A DNA stretch of 64,000 nt from Acholoe squamosa. Lineage: Eukaryota > Annelida > Polychaeta > Phyllodocida > Polynoidae. The stretch spans positions 11,153,395 through 11,217,394 of the forward strand of contig OX439049.1 of the NCBI GenBank assembly GCA_949317995.1, read 5' to 3'. The notes beneath the pieces are model-generated. The model searched no databases and was not told the DNA's origin. It worked only from the letters and a program-made list of their open reading frames with translations. The position numbers and the translations under genes are program-made. This document shows positions 1 through 11,850 of the stretch, piece after piece; within the stretch, counting starts at the first letter, position 1; the number at the start of each line of letters is the position of its first letter.

Positions 1-74
1 CCTGTCTAGGGCCCTATAATAGACTCTGTGAGAGAAGGTGATGTATTTGGTGAACTCTGTTCAGTGTCCGTACT

Positions 75-577
75 ACGGAGCCCCTAAAAGGACATCCGTT
101 TTCTACACATTTTGTTCATAGAGTTTGTTGCCGCATCTTTTATTTTCATTTTCGCAACTTTTATTTTCGCTTTCACAACTTCTTTTTTCATTTCTGCAAG
201 TTTATATTTCGTTTCCGCAACTTAATGTTTTTTTTCCACAACTTATATCTTTGTTTCTGCAACTTAACATTCACAATTAAGTGACTGTGCACAAAACAAA
301 CCTATCAAGTTGTGGAGACAAAAGTACAAATTGCGAAAACGAAAATAAAAGCTGCAGAAATGAAAATAAAAGCTGCAGAAACGATAATAAAGTTGCGGAA
401 ATGAAAATAAAAGTTGCGGAAACGAAAATAAAAGTTGCGGAAACGAAATTAAAGTTGCTGAAACGAAAATAAAAGTTGCGAAAACGAAAATAAAAAGTTG
501 CAGAAACGAAAATAAAAAGTTGCAGAAACGAAAATGAAAAAGTGTGTAGAAAACGGATGTCCTCTCCAGGGCTCAGT
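75..577. mobile_element. Foldback element, copy 1
   Basis: The two ends are inverted copies of about 40 bp. Left 75-118 reads ACGGAGCCC, then AGGACATCCGTTTTCTACAC. Right 535-577 is its reverse complement, ending GGGCTCAGT. The interior is two blocks of short degenerate tandem units of the type GTTGCGGAAACGAAAATAAA. The left block is in the opposite orientation to the right block, so the whole element can fold into one long imperfect hairpin. A second copy is at 17091-17542. There is no coding capacity: the 63-residue open frame at 281-472 only reflects the repeat. Confidence 0.8.
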
Positions 578-792
578 AATACGCAGCTTGGTCTCAGTAT
601 ATTGCATTACTGAGACACACAGAGAGTACTATAAAAACAGGTGACACTCCAAATGAGTCGTTATCACCTACTGCTCTTGCCCCAACCACTCAGAGTGCCC
701 GTATTATTGTTAGTGCTACTTATTACGTGACCTCTGTGATTTTGGGTGCTTTTTCTGGATATTCCGGTTCTGATACCTGTCGATATTGCTGG

Positions 793-862
793 TCCTAGGA
801 GAGCTGATATCCATGGATATCAGCACTCTTAGGAGTGCTGATATCCATGGATATCAGCACTC
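793..862. repeat. Nested perfect palindromes
   Basis: The palindromic core GCTGATATCCATGGATATCAGC occurs twice, inside 801-826 and 833-862, and the second copy is a perfect 30-bp palindrome. The stretch between the two cores is itself an inverted repeat, GGATATCAGCACTC, TTA, then its complement. The segment can therefore form either two small hairpins or one larger one. Confidence 0.85.
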
Positions 863-879
863 CTTACATGTCACATGTC

Positions 880-1360
880 ACATGTTAAAACCCACGAAAT
901 TTTCATAGTCAGGGTAGGGCTCGAACCTTCAGTCTCAGATCCCAAATCCAACTCCCTATGCAGTGCGCCATAGGGACTGACGAGAAGTGGTTGGCTAGAA
1001 CCAGGTCTTGATATGATACAAAGCCCGGGAAGGCAACGACTGCAGGCTGTCCGCTGCCATAACTGCGAGACGCATTCAAAGCAAGCCAAGCCGAGACGGG
1101 CGCAGAGGGGTGACACATGGTGGTCTAGTGGTTAGCGCATTGTGCTCAGCAGTTAGAGGTAGGCGGGACGAGTCCCGGTCCGGGCATATATCTTTTTTCG
1201 CTGTAGCTGTCCGCGACGACTGCAGGACGGGTTCAGACCAAACCAACGGCTGCCGGGCGCTGAGCTGTGTGTACCGATCGTGTACACACACTATGGCAAG
1301 CTTCGAGTCCCGGGGAAGGATTTTTGTTTTCAACTTGTTTTTATTGATATTCTATTGATT
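880..1360. repeat. tRNA-like SINE cluster
   Basis: Two divergent tRNA-like heads are visible. On the minus strand at about 910-975 there is an A-box-like TGGCGCACTGCATAGGG followed by a good B box, GGTTCGAGCCC. On the plus strand at about 1119-1185 there is TGGTCTAGTGGTTAGC (A box) and GGACGAGTCCCGG (B-box-like). Neither folds into a convincing cloverleaf with a clear anticodon, so these are read as tRNA-derived retroposon heads and not tRNA genes. The boundaries are approximate. Confidence 0.45.
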
Positions 1361-1400
1361 ACTCTATTGATTATTTATTGATTAATCGTGTAATAAAGAC

Positions 1401-1505
1401 AGTAAGGAATGGGCTAACGGGCACTCAGTGTATCGTAGGATATCGTAAGGCGTGGCCGTAGGCCGATATCCTATGATACACTGAAATCGGTGCCCATTCA
1501 TTACT
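1401..1505. mobile_element. Palindromic hairpin MITE
   Basis: The left arm starts AGTAAGGAATGGGC and runs into CAGTGTATCGTAGGATATCG. The right arm is its inverted copy, ending GTGCCCATTCATTACT. A GC-rich loop, AAGGCGTGGCCGTAGGC, joins the arms. The architecture (long near-perfect arms, short GC-rich loop) matches the hairpins at 19667-19805 and 23707-23823, although the arm sequences differ. Confidence 0.75.
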
Positions 1506-2806
1506 CTCTTACTATCACTTGTTGCTGTAATGTCAATAAAGTCCAAATATCTGTAATATCCAACATTTCCCTGCTGAAGTGGACCTCTTATGTCACTTTC
1601 TGTGCCAATTAATTGGGGTCACCTGAGGGAGCATGCATGTAGTGCACACAGATGTAGCCTTCCATGATGGCCATGCCTGACTGAGCCCCACTGTAAAACA
1701 ATGCTCCCTGGCCCATGCAACACCTTGACCTAATGGCCTTGATATGATTACCCAGCAGTCACTTCAGGCTCACCAGCCATGTTGTAAATATGGTCCCTGG
1801 TCTCTCTATTTGGGAAAGAAATCCACTGCATGGGATTAATTCAGGGCAGGACATGACATGAATGATTGAGCCCAAGGGCAAGACATACCTACCAGGTAGG
1901 TGCATGGAAACAGTGAGTGGGTACATGCTTTAGTTGCTGAGTGCAAGGCTTTTGAAAATGTGTCACCTGTTTTTACTATGACTTACTTTCCAGCTGTGAA
2001 CAAAGTATCACAGCTGGATACTCCGGTTATGTTCAGTGGCACTTTATTTACCCAGCTCTATTTTAAAGAAGTTGAGGGGAGTTCAGTTGTCAGAAAAGAG
2101 AGAGGGAGGGTGTAGGATAGAATTATTATTAAGGAAAGGGGTGGAATATGGGTCGTTATTAGTTATGTGGTTATTTCTAGTCTTGTTCATTGAATATGTT
2201 TAATGGATTGTACCTGACAGGAGTATTGCACAGCCATTGTTCTATCCCATCATTTGTTGATTTCTTGGTCCTTTGTTAAATCTATTTATGACTTCGACAT
2301 ACTAGACATACTCAAAACAAAATAAAATAGCATGAATTTCCCCCTCCTTACTGAAATATTAACTATGGCATTGGTCAGAAGTCTGAACCATTCCTTTTGC
2401 TGTAAGTGCATGTACCCGCTTACCAGAATGAAAAATGTTTTTGTATCGTTTGGAAGATTTTGGACAAAGGTTAAAAAAAAACTTTGTACAAAAGGCATTT
2501 CCAGTCATCCCAGAACCATTTTAAATTATTTTCTTTTGGACTTTCTTAGATAAATCATTTCAAAAACAGCTTTGAAATATTTGTTAGTTACACATTTTTA
2601 ATTTTACGTCGTTTTGCTCTTTGTTATATCTAGAAATAAAAACTTTTAAAATAACAGAACAACTTTTTTCATTGCACAGAAAACATTTTTTGCTATTGAA
2701 ACTAATCAATCCAAAGCACAATGTTGTTGTTTTTTTCCATTAGAAATAAACAAAAAACATGTTTCTTGTCAATTGGGATATATCATGATTCTATTTTTCC
2801 AAACAG
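1506..2806. other. No gene recognised
   Basis: AT-rich sequence upstream of the first visible exon of the DUF1647 gene. The short open frames show no family resemblance. An upstream exon of that gene must exist, because the exon at 2807 begins with a splice acceptor, but I could not pick it out here. Confidence 0.5.
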
Positions 2807-4467
2807 ACCGAGCTGGTCTCCCATGTCCACAAAAGCAGTGGCAGTGCTCTCTATATACCCCAAATGATGGACATCAGCCTGCGCACTCTACACACTAAAA
2901 GCCTTCAGGACCCCAAAACTGCTGACCTCAGCAAAGCTGTGTTTGTCACTGCTGTTGACTACAGCCACTTTCATGAGTCCAAGGCCAGCATTGCCTCAAT
3001 ACAGGAACACCTCCCTGACGTCACTATTATCTACTATGATATTGGTCTCTGGTGGTCATCCTATAAAAGACAGGTAAATGAATTCAATTTGTTTTAAATT
3101 TTGAGCCTGACAATGCAATCAATCATAAACAAATGGTATCATTTTTTATAGAAATTGAGTGGTTATTTTTAACGAGGATGATTATGGATCTGAGTGCCAT
3201 GGTTTGGCCACCCCTTGACCAGAGGGGAGCAGAAATCACATGTTTCCAGCCATAAATCTGTGCATTACAACTGAACTTGCAATTATTACTCCTCTATTAC
3301 AGGTGAAAAGTTGGTGTGGAGTCACATATCGAGAACTTAATTTTACGAAGTACCCTGCACATGTGAAAGACCCTTTTACCTATGCATTTAAACCAATTGT
3401 AATCCAGGTGAGAATGAATTATACATTGCAAAAAGAGACTATTTTTTTTCTTATTCTGCAGTTTATTTCCCTTGAGTTTTTGCCCTGGGTGACAATCTTA
3501 AAGGGTCATGATCATCTTTAGAACCCATATCCAGAATTACATCTTTTTTTAATATAAGATTGTCTATACATGTGCATTTAAAAATTGAAGGAAAATTCAA
3601 TGTTTACAGTTTAGTTTGTCCATAGCATAACTCATGGTGGTATTTGAAACAAATTATTTAATACAGTCCAGATGACTAAAACTGACTACTTTAGGGCTCT
3701 CCCACTGCCAGTCTGCTTGGGGCGGCCTATGGTATGGCACAGATGCCCAGTACAATACTCTGCTCAATACCTGCAGGGTGCTCAGACTGTGTGTACGGTG
3801 GCAACACATTCTAGACTCTTTAAACCTAAGGAATGTTCTGATAGTTACATTTACAATTTATTTCTTTTAAATCTGCCTTTCTTTGTAGGAGGTACTTCAA
3901 GAGTATAACACCGTCATTTGGTTTGATTCCTCGATACGCGTGAAATGTCCAAATCTGCTGAAACAACTAGAACCAACCATCAAAAAGAGTGGTATTGCGA
4001 CAGTGGATTTTTCAGGACATTCTTGCTTTGCTGCCACTCATCCTGATATTTATAAATTTCTCTCAGTGAATGATAGTTTGCTCACGACTGGCATGATGAG
4101 CGCAAACTTCATAGCATTGACTAACAGCCAGCAGTTATTTGATCATGTGATTGTTTGGTGGGTACGCTGTGCTTTATGGAAAGACTGTATGGCACCACCT
4201 CAATCTAGCCGAGGTCCGTGTAATTTTACAAATTCCAATGTGTATGGAAACTGCCACCGTTATGACCAGTCCGCTCTCAATGTACTACTGCTTGATATGT
4301 TCAATGGAGCTATGAATATGTACTCTAATAAGCAGGCCTGTTTATCAGTAGAAAGGGCCAGTGGTACGTTTATAGATGCATTATATCAACGTGTGACTGT
4401 TAAGTCATGCTCAAAGGACAATAATAAGGGCTCCAGGAAGACGGCAAATGTTAGCCCATTGACCTAA
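2807..4467 (+). CDS. DUF1647 family protein, glycosyltransferase-like, 5'-partial
   Basis: Three exons join in phase 0: 2807-3073 (acceptor ...CCAAACAG, donor GTAAAT), 3303-3407 (acceptor TTACAG, donor GTGAGA) and 3889-4467 (acceptor TTTGTAG, stop TAA). They give 316 residues of a C-terminal portion. Landmarks are KAVFVTAVDYSHFHESKASI, VTIIYYDIGL, FTYAFKPIVI, NTVIWFDSSIRV, TTGMMSANFIAL, and CHRYDQSALNVLL near the end. Known of the family: DUF1647-type proteins are secretory-pathway proteins of animals, common in nematodes and marine invertebrates, with a layout like GT-A glycosyltransferases. Inference: WFDSSIR occupies the place of a metal/nucleotide-sugar DxD motif. The N-terminal signal anchor expected for a Golgi enzyme is not seen, so at least one upstream exon is missing. 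Substrate unknown. Exon joining is secure; the functional label is moderate. Confidence 0.78.
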
Positions 4468-4533
4468 AAATCTTTTGAGTTATCAATTGATCTTCAAATC
4501 TAAAATTTGACAAATGCCCCCCCAACAAACAAG

Positions 4534-4539
4534 AATAAA
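4534..4539 (+). terminator. Polyadenylation signal of the DUF1647 gene
   Basis: AATAAA lies 67 bp after the stop codon and is the first canonical signal downstream. It is probably the end of a short 3' UTR. Confidence 0.5.
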
Positions 4540-4659
4540 GAAGGCATCATGGGTAACATTGCATTTAGTCCTCGGTTTCCAGTGAGCGCAGGTCTAGAAT
4601 AAGCACCGGGGGTACGGGGCTGTTAAAATAAGTCCTTTAAAACATTATAAAAACAGACG

Positions 4660-4808
4660 TAGGGGAACGTTCAACAATTACGTCACTGCTTGGGGGGGGG
4701 GGTCTTTGGGTTCCTCTATATGTTCCATACAAAAACAGTGACAAGGGGGTGGGTGGTTCCTGAAAAATGCCTAAATAACAGTGACGTAATTGTTAAACGT
4801 TCCCTATG
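4660..4808. mobile_element. MITE, about 150 bp
   Basis: Terminal inverted repeats of about 30 bp: left TAGGGGAACGTTCAACAATT then ACGTCACTG; right CAGTGACGTAATTGTTAAAC then GTTCCCTA. The interior is G-rich with no open frame. Confidence 0.8.
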
Positions 4809-5394
4809 ATAAGTGCCTGGTGTAATAATACCTGCGTAGATATTAGTGTTGGGGCTGTTTTTCACAGAGATGCGCTATTCCCGGTCAACAAAAACGTTTC
4901 AGAAACGTTTCCCTATGGTCCTTGTCATGGCAAAACGTTTTAAAACGTTAAGGTCACGTGCTACAGGTGGTTCAAAAAAAATTTACGAGGAAATTTCTTT
5001 AAACTTGCTCTACAAGTTCCTTATACCTTTTATATCAAAATATGAAAAAAAAAACGTTGGGGTCCCAGCACTAGTTTTCCCACGGCTGGCCAATGTATAA
5101 CGATGGCTTCACCATGGGCTTTCTGCTCTAGATGCACCCGAATGCAGATGGCCCGGGTGGGACCTTAAGCGTTGAGTCTATGATGGAGGAAGAGGGGGTT
5201 AGAAAGAAACTCTGACACATTCATAGTTTCTGAGAGACAACTATAGGCCACAGGGTGAGTAGCAATAATGTCCTTAGAAAATGAGTTTCGTTCCAATGAG
5301 GGGGGTACTACAAAATTTTTGTGGATTTGCATAGGGAATGACCCTAGTAATCATATACCAAAAGTTCTCCGCTGACATTCCTGCAGTTTTTGCG

Positions 5395-8300
5395 TAGGTC
5401 AAGGTCAAAGGTCAGGAATTTCCCTCTATATTCCTATATAAAGCTGTTTAACCCAGGAATTGACTGCATATTCTCTCTGAACTAGGCTAAAGGGCTAAAA
5501 GGGAATTTAAGGTTTTGTCTGGACCAGAAAAGCATGCTGATTCCAAATACATTTTGCATATTAGTCTGAGTATGCTGGAAGTGGCGACAACTTGGTGTTC
5601 AAAAATAAAAATAATATTGAAAAATATGTGAAAATATCAAAAGTCAGTAAAACATAAAATAAGCTCCGACCAATGCACTAAACACCTAATTCAGCTAGCT
5701 GGTGGGTGAGGATCATAATAAGTATGAAATAATTATGTAATTAACCCTTGACCTACTTAATTAGGTCAAAGGTCAGAGAAACCATATACGTCATATCTCT
5801 GGTTCTAAGAGGCCTTTCTACACACTTTTAAGTTCTAACTAGGGGTTTCTCATATAGAGGAATTGATTGAAGTAGGTTTAAAACTCATAGGATGCATTGT
5901 TTTGTGCATAAATCAGAAATCAGCATTGATTGTCTATGCGAATGCAGATTTACGAGGGAAAGTATTAGCTCAATATTGTCCGAAGTAATACTGGATCACC
6001 TGCCTATTGAAACAATTTGTATTTGGGTAGGAGGCTTACATGAATTAATGCAAGTGTCTGAACAAGGTTGCAGTAATTAGTTAGATGTACCATGACATAT
6101 TCAATTAGGTCAAAAGTAAAAAAAAAACAAAAAACTTTTAACAGTTCTAGCAGGACTTTGCAAAATTTTAAGTTCAAGATAGGGGTTTCTGACATAGACA
6201 AAATGGAGGGCTAGCTTTAAGCAACTCAGTGTTGTGTATTGAAATATCAAACATCAAACTCTGACTAAATTATTGTTGTAGAAGTTGAGTTGTACCCTGC
6301 AAATAGTGTTATGAGGAATAATATTTTGATCTCCTAAGATGCATTGTTGTGTGTTTAAATCTGAAATGAAACCAACTACTGGAATGTCTGCACCCCGGTC
6401 CCTGCACTTTCAATGCTACAGGTACACAACCTGCGTTCCCAAAAGCAGGAAATAAGGGTAATCTTTCACTCAATTCCAATGTCCCTGGAATCAGGAAAAA
6501 GAGGTCTTTTCCCCAAATAAACTCCATGGATTTGAGAAAAAAAGGGGTACTTTTGAGGGCTGAATCCATGGAATTGGAAATATGGGTAATTTTGGTAGCC
6601 CATGCAGGGAATCTCCCTCTAGTTAGCCTAAAGTCATCAAACTGATGCCATACATGTACATTGAATTTATACTGTTTAATAGGACAATTCTCCCATATTT
6701 TATTTTCAGTCTATGAAAAGGGGCTGTTGAAAAAATGTCAGCGTTTTGTCGAAAAGGGGTGTTCTTTTACCCTGAAAAGTCAACGCTTTTCTACCAAAAG
6801 GGGTATTTTTTAGCATAAAAGTCCATGGAAATGGGGTACTTTTTGAAAGGAGGGAACGCAGGTTGTGTACCTGTACGGTGGAGAGTACAGGGACTGGGGT
6901 CTGCACCAATGCAGATTTGTGTAGTAGGGGGAATGAAGCAGCCAAGTAAAAAGAATTGATGGCGGGATAAAGGGGCTTGAAATATTCAGATTTAGGTGAC
7001 TGTTATAACTTTATCATGCATTTTGCTTCAAAACCCCATATATGTGAACCATGACTTATAGGCAAATCAGATTCCTACTGTAGCTGATAGGATTCTCCTG
7101 AATGCTTGCTGCCACTTTACATTAGGGATTTACTCAGAATAATATGGTAGTAACCAATTCCCAGCCCCTGCGAGATTTGTGCTGTTAGTAATGATAAGTG
7201 AGGTTTGATGGGAGGTGTAAATCATTTCACAAAGGAGCAATCCTTACTATCTTCGTCACTAATGTTCAAAAACCCCTTAGCACCTTAGACTGCAAAACTT
7301 TCCCCCTACAATGCCTGGATCACCTCTCAGCTCCCACATTCAAGCTGCACCCACTTCGGGAGAAGGTAAAAGCAGCAACTAGGGCTTGAAAACTGAAGGT
7401 TTAGTACATTTTTGTACAGATCTGCCTTTAAGGTGCACTCATGAATGAGGCATATTGTGGCTTACAGCTTCTTTCCGAACTCAAGATGTTTTGTATTCCT
7501 GACAAGCATTGCCATTGCTTGATCTAGTGTCTGATAAGATCAGTATCAGTTGCACCTATACATTTTGTGGTGAATGGATGGAATACTTTCATTAATAAAA
7601 GGTATCATGCTCAGAGTCTAAGGGCAGAGAAGAATTACAGATTATGCCTAGTATAACTGCTGAAAATCAAGGCCAGAATGTGCCTTATAGGATCTCCATC
7701 AACTAAGCGTGTGCCTCATCTGTGAGGTCTGGCTTATGCAAGACCTTCCTATAGTATGTAACACAATCTACTTTTTTTTTTTCAAAGGGCTGGACAAATG
7801 TTCCCTAGACCTAGACACCTATTTACCACATCCTACCATAAAACCCTGTGTATTAACTGCTCCCACATATGTTAGCCATCTTCTTTATATACAAAACCCC
7901 ATGTGTAGGCCGCAACTATACTTTAGGCAGACTCTATAAGCCACGGTAGGTCTCTGAAATGGTTTATAAACCACTGCTTATAATAATGCTTGGAGTTACC
8001 CTACACTAATTTTAAGCCCTTACAGAATTGGGAACCTGACAGATTGTACATTCACTTTCCATAGAAATTTGCATTGGCTGCCCCATATGTGTGCCTTTTC
8101 TTACTGCCTCTGCAGATATGAAGGCCATCAAATGATATGTAAATACAATACAAAAGTTATCAGTTTGCAACCGGATCCTGTGTAACTTTATTATATCATT
8201 TTTGTGATTATTTACAATTAAATCCAACTAGTCTTATTAGCTAGCATACCAGTAGGGCCTATCAACCAATTGCAGTTAAATTCAGAACTAGAGGCAGGAC

Positions 8301-9020
8301 AATTACAAACACATCTCTTCGGAATTTGACCAAAGAAGAGTTGCCACTTCACTCTTACCTAACCAACTGTAAATGTCAATCTTTCTTCATAACACTTGTT
8401 ACACACCTACTTCATTATTGCAGGGGGTATTACTTCAGAAAATATGTGGCTCATACTTCCCCTCATAAATCTGCATTTGCATAGACAATAAATGATGATT
8501 TCTGATTTATGCACAAAAGAATGCATCCTATGAGTTTTAAACTACTCCAATCAATTCTTCTATGTGAGAAACCCCTGTTTAGTTAAAGGTGTGTAGAAAG
8601 GCCTCTTAGAACCAGAGATATGACGTATATGGTTTCCGTGACCTTTGAACTAATTAAGTAGGTCAAGGCTTTATTACATAATTATTTCATACTTATTATG
8701 CTCCTCACCCACCAGCTAGCTGAATTGGGTGTTTTGTGCATTGATAGAGGCTAATTTCATGTTTTACAGATTTTTGATATTTTCACATATTTTTCAATAT
8801 TATTTTTATTTTTGAACACCAAGTTTTCGCCATTTCCAGCATACTCAGACTAATATGCAAAGTATATTTGGAATCAGCATGATTTTCTGGCCCAAGCAAA
8901 ACCATAAAATTCTCTTTTAGCCCTTTAACTTAGTTCAGAGAGAACATGCAATCAATTCCTGGGTTAAACAGCTCTATATAGGAATATAGAGGGAAATTCC
9001 TGACCTTTGACCTTGACCTG
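5395..9020. mobile_element. Long-TIR non-autonomous element, 3.6 kb
   Basis: Two arms of about 600 bp, 5395-5993 and 8425-9020, are inverted copies of each other. The outer ends read AGGTCAAGGTCAAAGGTCAG (left) and its complement TGACCTTTGACCTTGACCT (right). The inner parts share, in inverted orientation, the run AAACTCATAGGATGCAT and the segment around TTTATGAGG/TTTACGAGG. The central 2.4 kb encodes no recognisable transposase; its longest open frames are below 90 residues. Parts of the left arm recur in direct orientation inside the element: 5742-5935 resembles 6098-6375. A separate element is inserted at 6395-6898. No target duplication was identified. This looks like a foldback or internally deleted DNA transposon. 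Confidence 0.75.
6395..6898. mobile_element. Nested palindromic transposon with 9-bp target duplication
   Basis: The element is flanked by a perfect direct repeat GTCTGCACC at 6386-6394 and 6899-6907. Its ends are inverted copies of about 50 bp: left CCGGTCCCTGCAC ... GGTACACAACCTGCGTTCC; right GGAACGCAGGTTGTGTACC ... GTACAGGGACTGGG. Removing it restores the homology of the host sequence to its tandem partner, AATGCAGATTT, so it inserted into the 5395-9020 element. A 9-bp duplication suits Mutator-like elements and an 8-bp core would suit hAT. There is no coding capacity. Confidence 0.82.
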
Positions 9021-9316
9021 TGCAGTCAAAATTTTTTGCGCACCCCCGTACCGGAGGCGCGGAGAGTTTTCGTGCCCCTCTTTCATCTTTAGTAGCGCCC
9101 GGGCTTTTTTGCTATAAAGAGGGTGAATTTTTTTGGCCCTCAAGAGGGGTCAAAATTTTTAAAGCCCCCCTCGGGAGAGTTCTGAAAATTTTATGCCCCC
9201 CCTCAAACCCACCACCCCCCCTGTTGATAAATAATGACCACTCCCTAAGGAGGGGTAGATTGAGGGATCTTTATCATTGTAAAGTGTTGCCCCCTGTCTG
9301 TCCCCTTCTTACACTG

Positions 9317-9994
9317 TCAGGAGGTTAATTCAAAAGGTCCTGGGATTTTTACCCCTGCGATCTTAGCACAGGCATATATCATAAGACTTAGCCAGTCTAC
9401 CCTATCTAATGCAATCGTTCCAGGCTGGCCCAGTCAGGCACAGCAAGTCCTGAGATCGCTTCACTATTCCTTTCCAGCTGTAAGATCACTGCAATCTTAG
9501 TAATCTTAGTGAGATAATTATTGCATAGTGGTTTCACCTGAGTTCAAGAGCACTCACAGGGAACACTCCTGCTCCCAAGAGTGACTGTCCCTGCTGTATA
9601 CATATAGAGGGGAGAGAGGACATTTGCTGAGAGTCCTTGAGGGCTCCTCAGCCTACTCAGGCATGAAGTGCAATTGAATACTGTGCGAGGTCAACTGCAC
9701 CCTATACTCTTTAAGTAGCTCATATAGAAGGGGGGGGGGGGAATGCTTGTGTAATCACTCTTGTGAGAAGGAGTGTTTCCACTGCTATTCTTTCACTATG
9801 GGCCTCTTGCCCCTGTGCACAGTGTGTTCTACTTGGAATGGTGCAGGAGGGCTGAGGCTAAGATCACAGTGATCAAAGTATGGCTGTGAAAAGGCAGGAC
9901 AGTCTAATCTTAAGATTGCTTTATTGGATAAGGCAGAATAATTCCTAAGATCGCTGAGGTAGCGATCCCAGGACCTTTTGAATTAACCTCCTGA
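9317..9994. mobile_element. MITE, about 680 bp
   Basis: The terminal inverted repeats are near perfect: left TCAGGAGGTTAATTCAAAAG then GTCCTGGGAT; right ATCCCAGGACCTTTTGAATT then AACCTCCTGA. Subterminal GATCTTAG/CTAAGATC words are scattered in both orientations through the interior. No open frame of note. Confidence 0.8.
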
Positions 9995-10647
9995 GGCCCT
10001 AAGGTCATCGACCTAATGAGTTTAAAAATCTGAAGGGTTTTTAGTGCAGTTAAAGCAGAACTGATGGTTTCAGTTTTCCTTTCAATTTCTCAGAATTGCT
10101 CAGATGGCATAGATTTGATATTTAAATCATAGCAGTGGCAGATCCAGGATTTAGAAAAGGACAGGCGTCACACAAAAGGAGGGGTGCATTACTCTCACTA
10201 AGATCTTGGGTCCAAAATACTCAAAAAAACTCTTAACTAGACTATCAACATACTGAACTTAGTGGTTAGAGTTCAGGATATGTCAGAGCAGCCTCCCCAA
10301 TGTTAAGGGTGTTATTCGCTGGTAATGATATAGCATACTATGGCTGGCTTAGACATGCATTACTATTTTAATTGTCATTGAAGGTAGCAAAGAGTGAGAA
10401 CCTAATGGCCTTAACTATGCTATGTGAGGCTGAGGAAAGATAGTCATGCATTAAATTGTGAGTTTGGGGGTATAGTCAAGTGACTAAGAATTTAATCCAT
10501 CAATGCATTAGTTTGTCCCCACGACTAATTAACATAGTCCATAGTGACTATATCTTTCACCTATTACAAATAGGGAAAACAAAGCTGTTGCAGGGCTGGG
10601 GGAAAGAATCATGATTAATATCATCATAAACAAGTGTTAGATACATT

Positions 10648-11115
10648 TGTAGTGTTCTACCCCTCGGAGTTTAATCGAATCTTTCGATAAACAACGAAGA
10701 ACAACTATTCAGGTTCCAGTTAAAACTTTATTGTCTAATAACACATAGGCATCAGCCGTTCTCGATAACAGTTACAGGTGGTAGAGTTTGAACTCTATGG
10801 CACGTTCGACACTAGGCCTTCTAGTGTCTGCAGTTAATATTCCACATTTACCTTCTCTGTGCAACAGCACAGAGAAGTATTATAATATGGTAGCCGGGCA
10901 GCCGCCAACCATCGCTCACGATGGTCAGTCGCGGCTGGACTGACCCTGAGGAAGGCCGTACAACGGCCTTATATACACCAGAGTCGAGGGCCACGTGACC
11001 AGGTGGTGACGTGGCGCTGGACTCCAGCGCCCCCAGGCGTCGGGTAATAGAGGTGTTCTCGACGTCGCCCACGAGGACCACGAAGGTACCTCGAAGACGA
11101 CGCGGGACCACCACA
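10648..11115 (-). mobile_element. Solo LTR of a retrotransposon
   Basis: Read on the minus strand, this 468-bp GC-richer block starts TGTGGTGGTCCCGCG and ends AGAACACTACA, the canonical TG...CA of an LTR. It is flanked by CATT on both sides (10644-10647 and 11116-11119); a 5-bp duplication is possible if the end is shifted by one base. A TATA box (TATATAAGG, minus strand, about 10968-10976) is followed about 240 bp later by AATAAA (10727-10732), in the correct U3-R-U5 order. No second LTR, primer-binding site or gag-pol is nearby, so it is a solo LTR from recombination. The superfamily cannot be told without internal sequence. Confidence 0.72.
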
Positions 11116-11204
11116 CATTTAACAAATCAATGAAGTGCTTGCCAGTTGCTTAACATAACTTGCTTATTGTCAGAACTCTATTTTATTGCAATTTTAATAT
11201 GATG

Positions 11205-11850
11205 TAATTAGCAGGAAACAACTGGCAAGTTACAACTGGGATATTGCAACCTTTGAAAAGTGTCATCTGATAATGTTAGTTGGCAACTGGTAATGTGAGT
11301 TGGTAACTGGCAATGGGGAATGTGAGTTGGTAACTGGCAACAACAAATCACATGTAGGATGTACCTTGTGATGAAGTGACTATATATATTAGTCAAAATG
11401 ACCAATATGATATCTTGCTATTTGTTATTTGCAAGGTACCAATGCCCACTTGTAATTTACCAGTTGCCAATTTCAGTGCTAAGCAAATGGCAACTTGCAT
11501 CCAAAAGTGAGAAACTTCAACATGAAATTGGCAACTTGTTTTTTCCTGCAATGGCAATGAGCAACCCACACCTCATTGATTGGCAAACATCGAATTGCAA
11601 TGCTATGACTGGCAGATGGTGGTAATGTCATAATTGACCATTGACAGGCATTGTCAACCTTTGAATGGAAAGTATCAATTGTCAAGTGGTTGTTGGCACA
11701 AGTCTTCCATACAACTGGCAGTCACAATTGACAACTGCCAACCTCAACTGGCATAAAAAAAACTGGCAACCTGTAGTCAACTTAAGATGACTGGCAACAT
11801 GTAAAGTTAGCAACTGTTTACTCTGGTGTGTCAGCTGGACTATATAATGA
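11205..11850. repeat. Cryptic repeat region rich in AACTGGCAA words
   Basis: The word AACTGGCAA and close variants (GTAACTGGCA, CAACTGGCA, GGCAACTTG), with the complement GCCAGTTG, recur roughly every 20-60 bp on both strands without a fixed period. The stretch resembles a decayed satellite or a slippage-grown region more than a transposon. The short open frames are by-products. Confidence 0.6.

Noticed and set aside
1119..1185. Possible tRNA gene (TGGTCTAGTGGTTAGC)
   Set aside because: Only the box motifs match; there is no proper cloverleaf or anticodon arm. More likely a SINE head.
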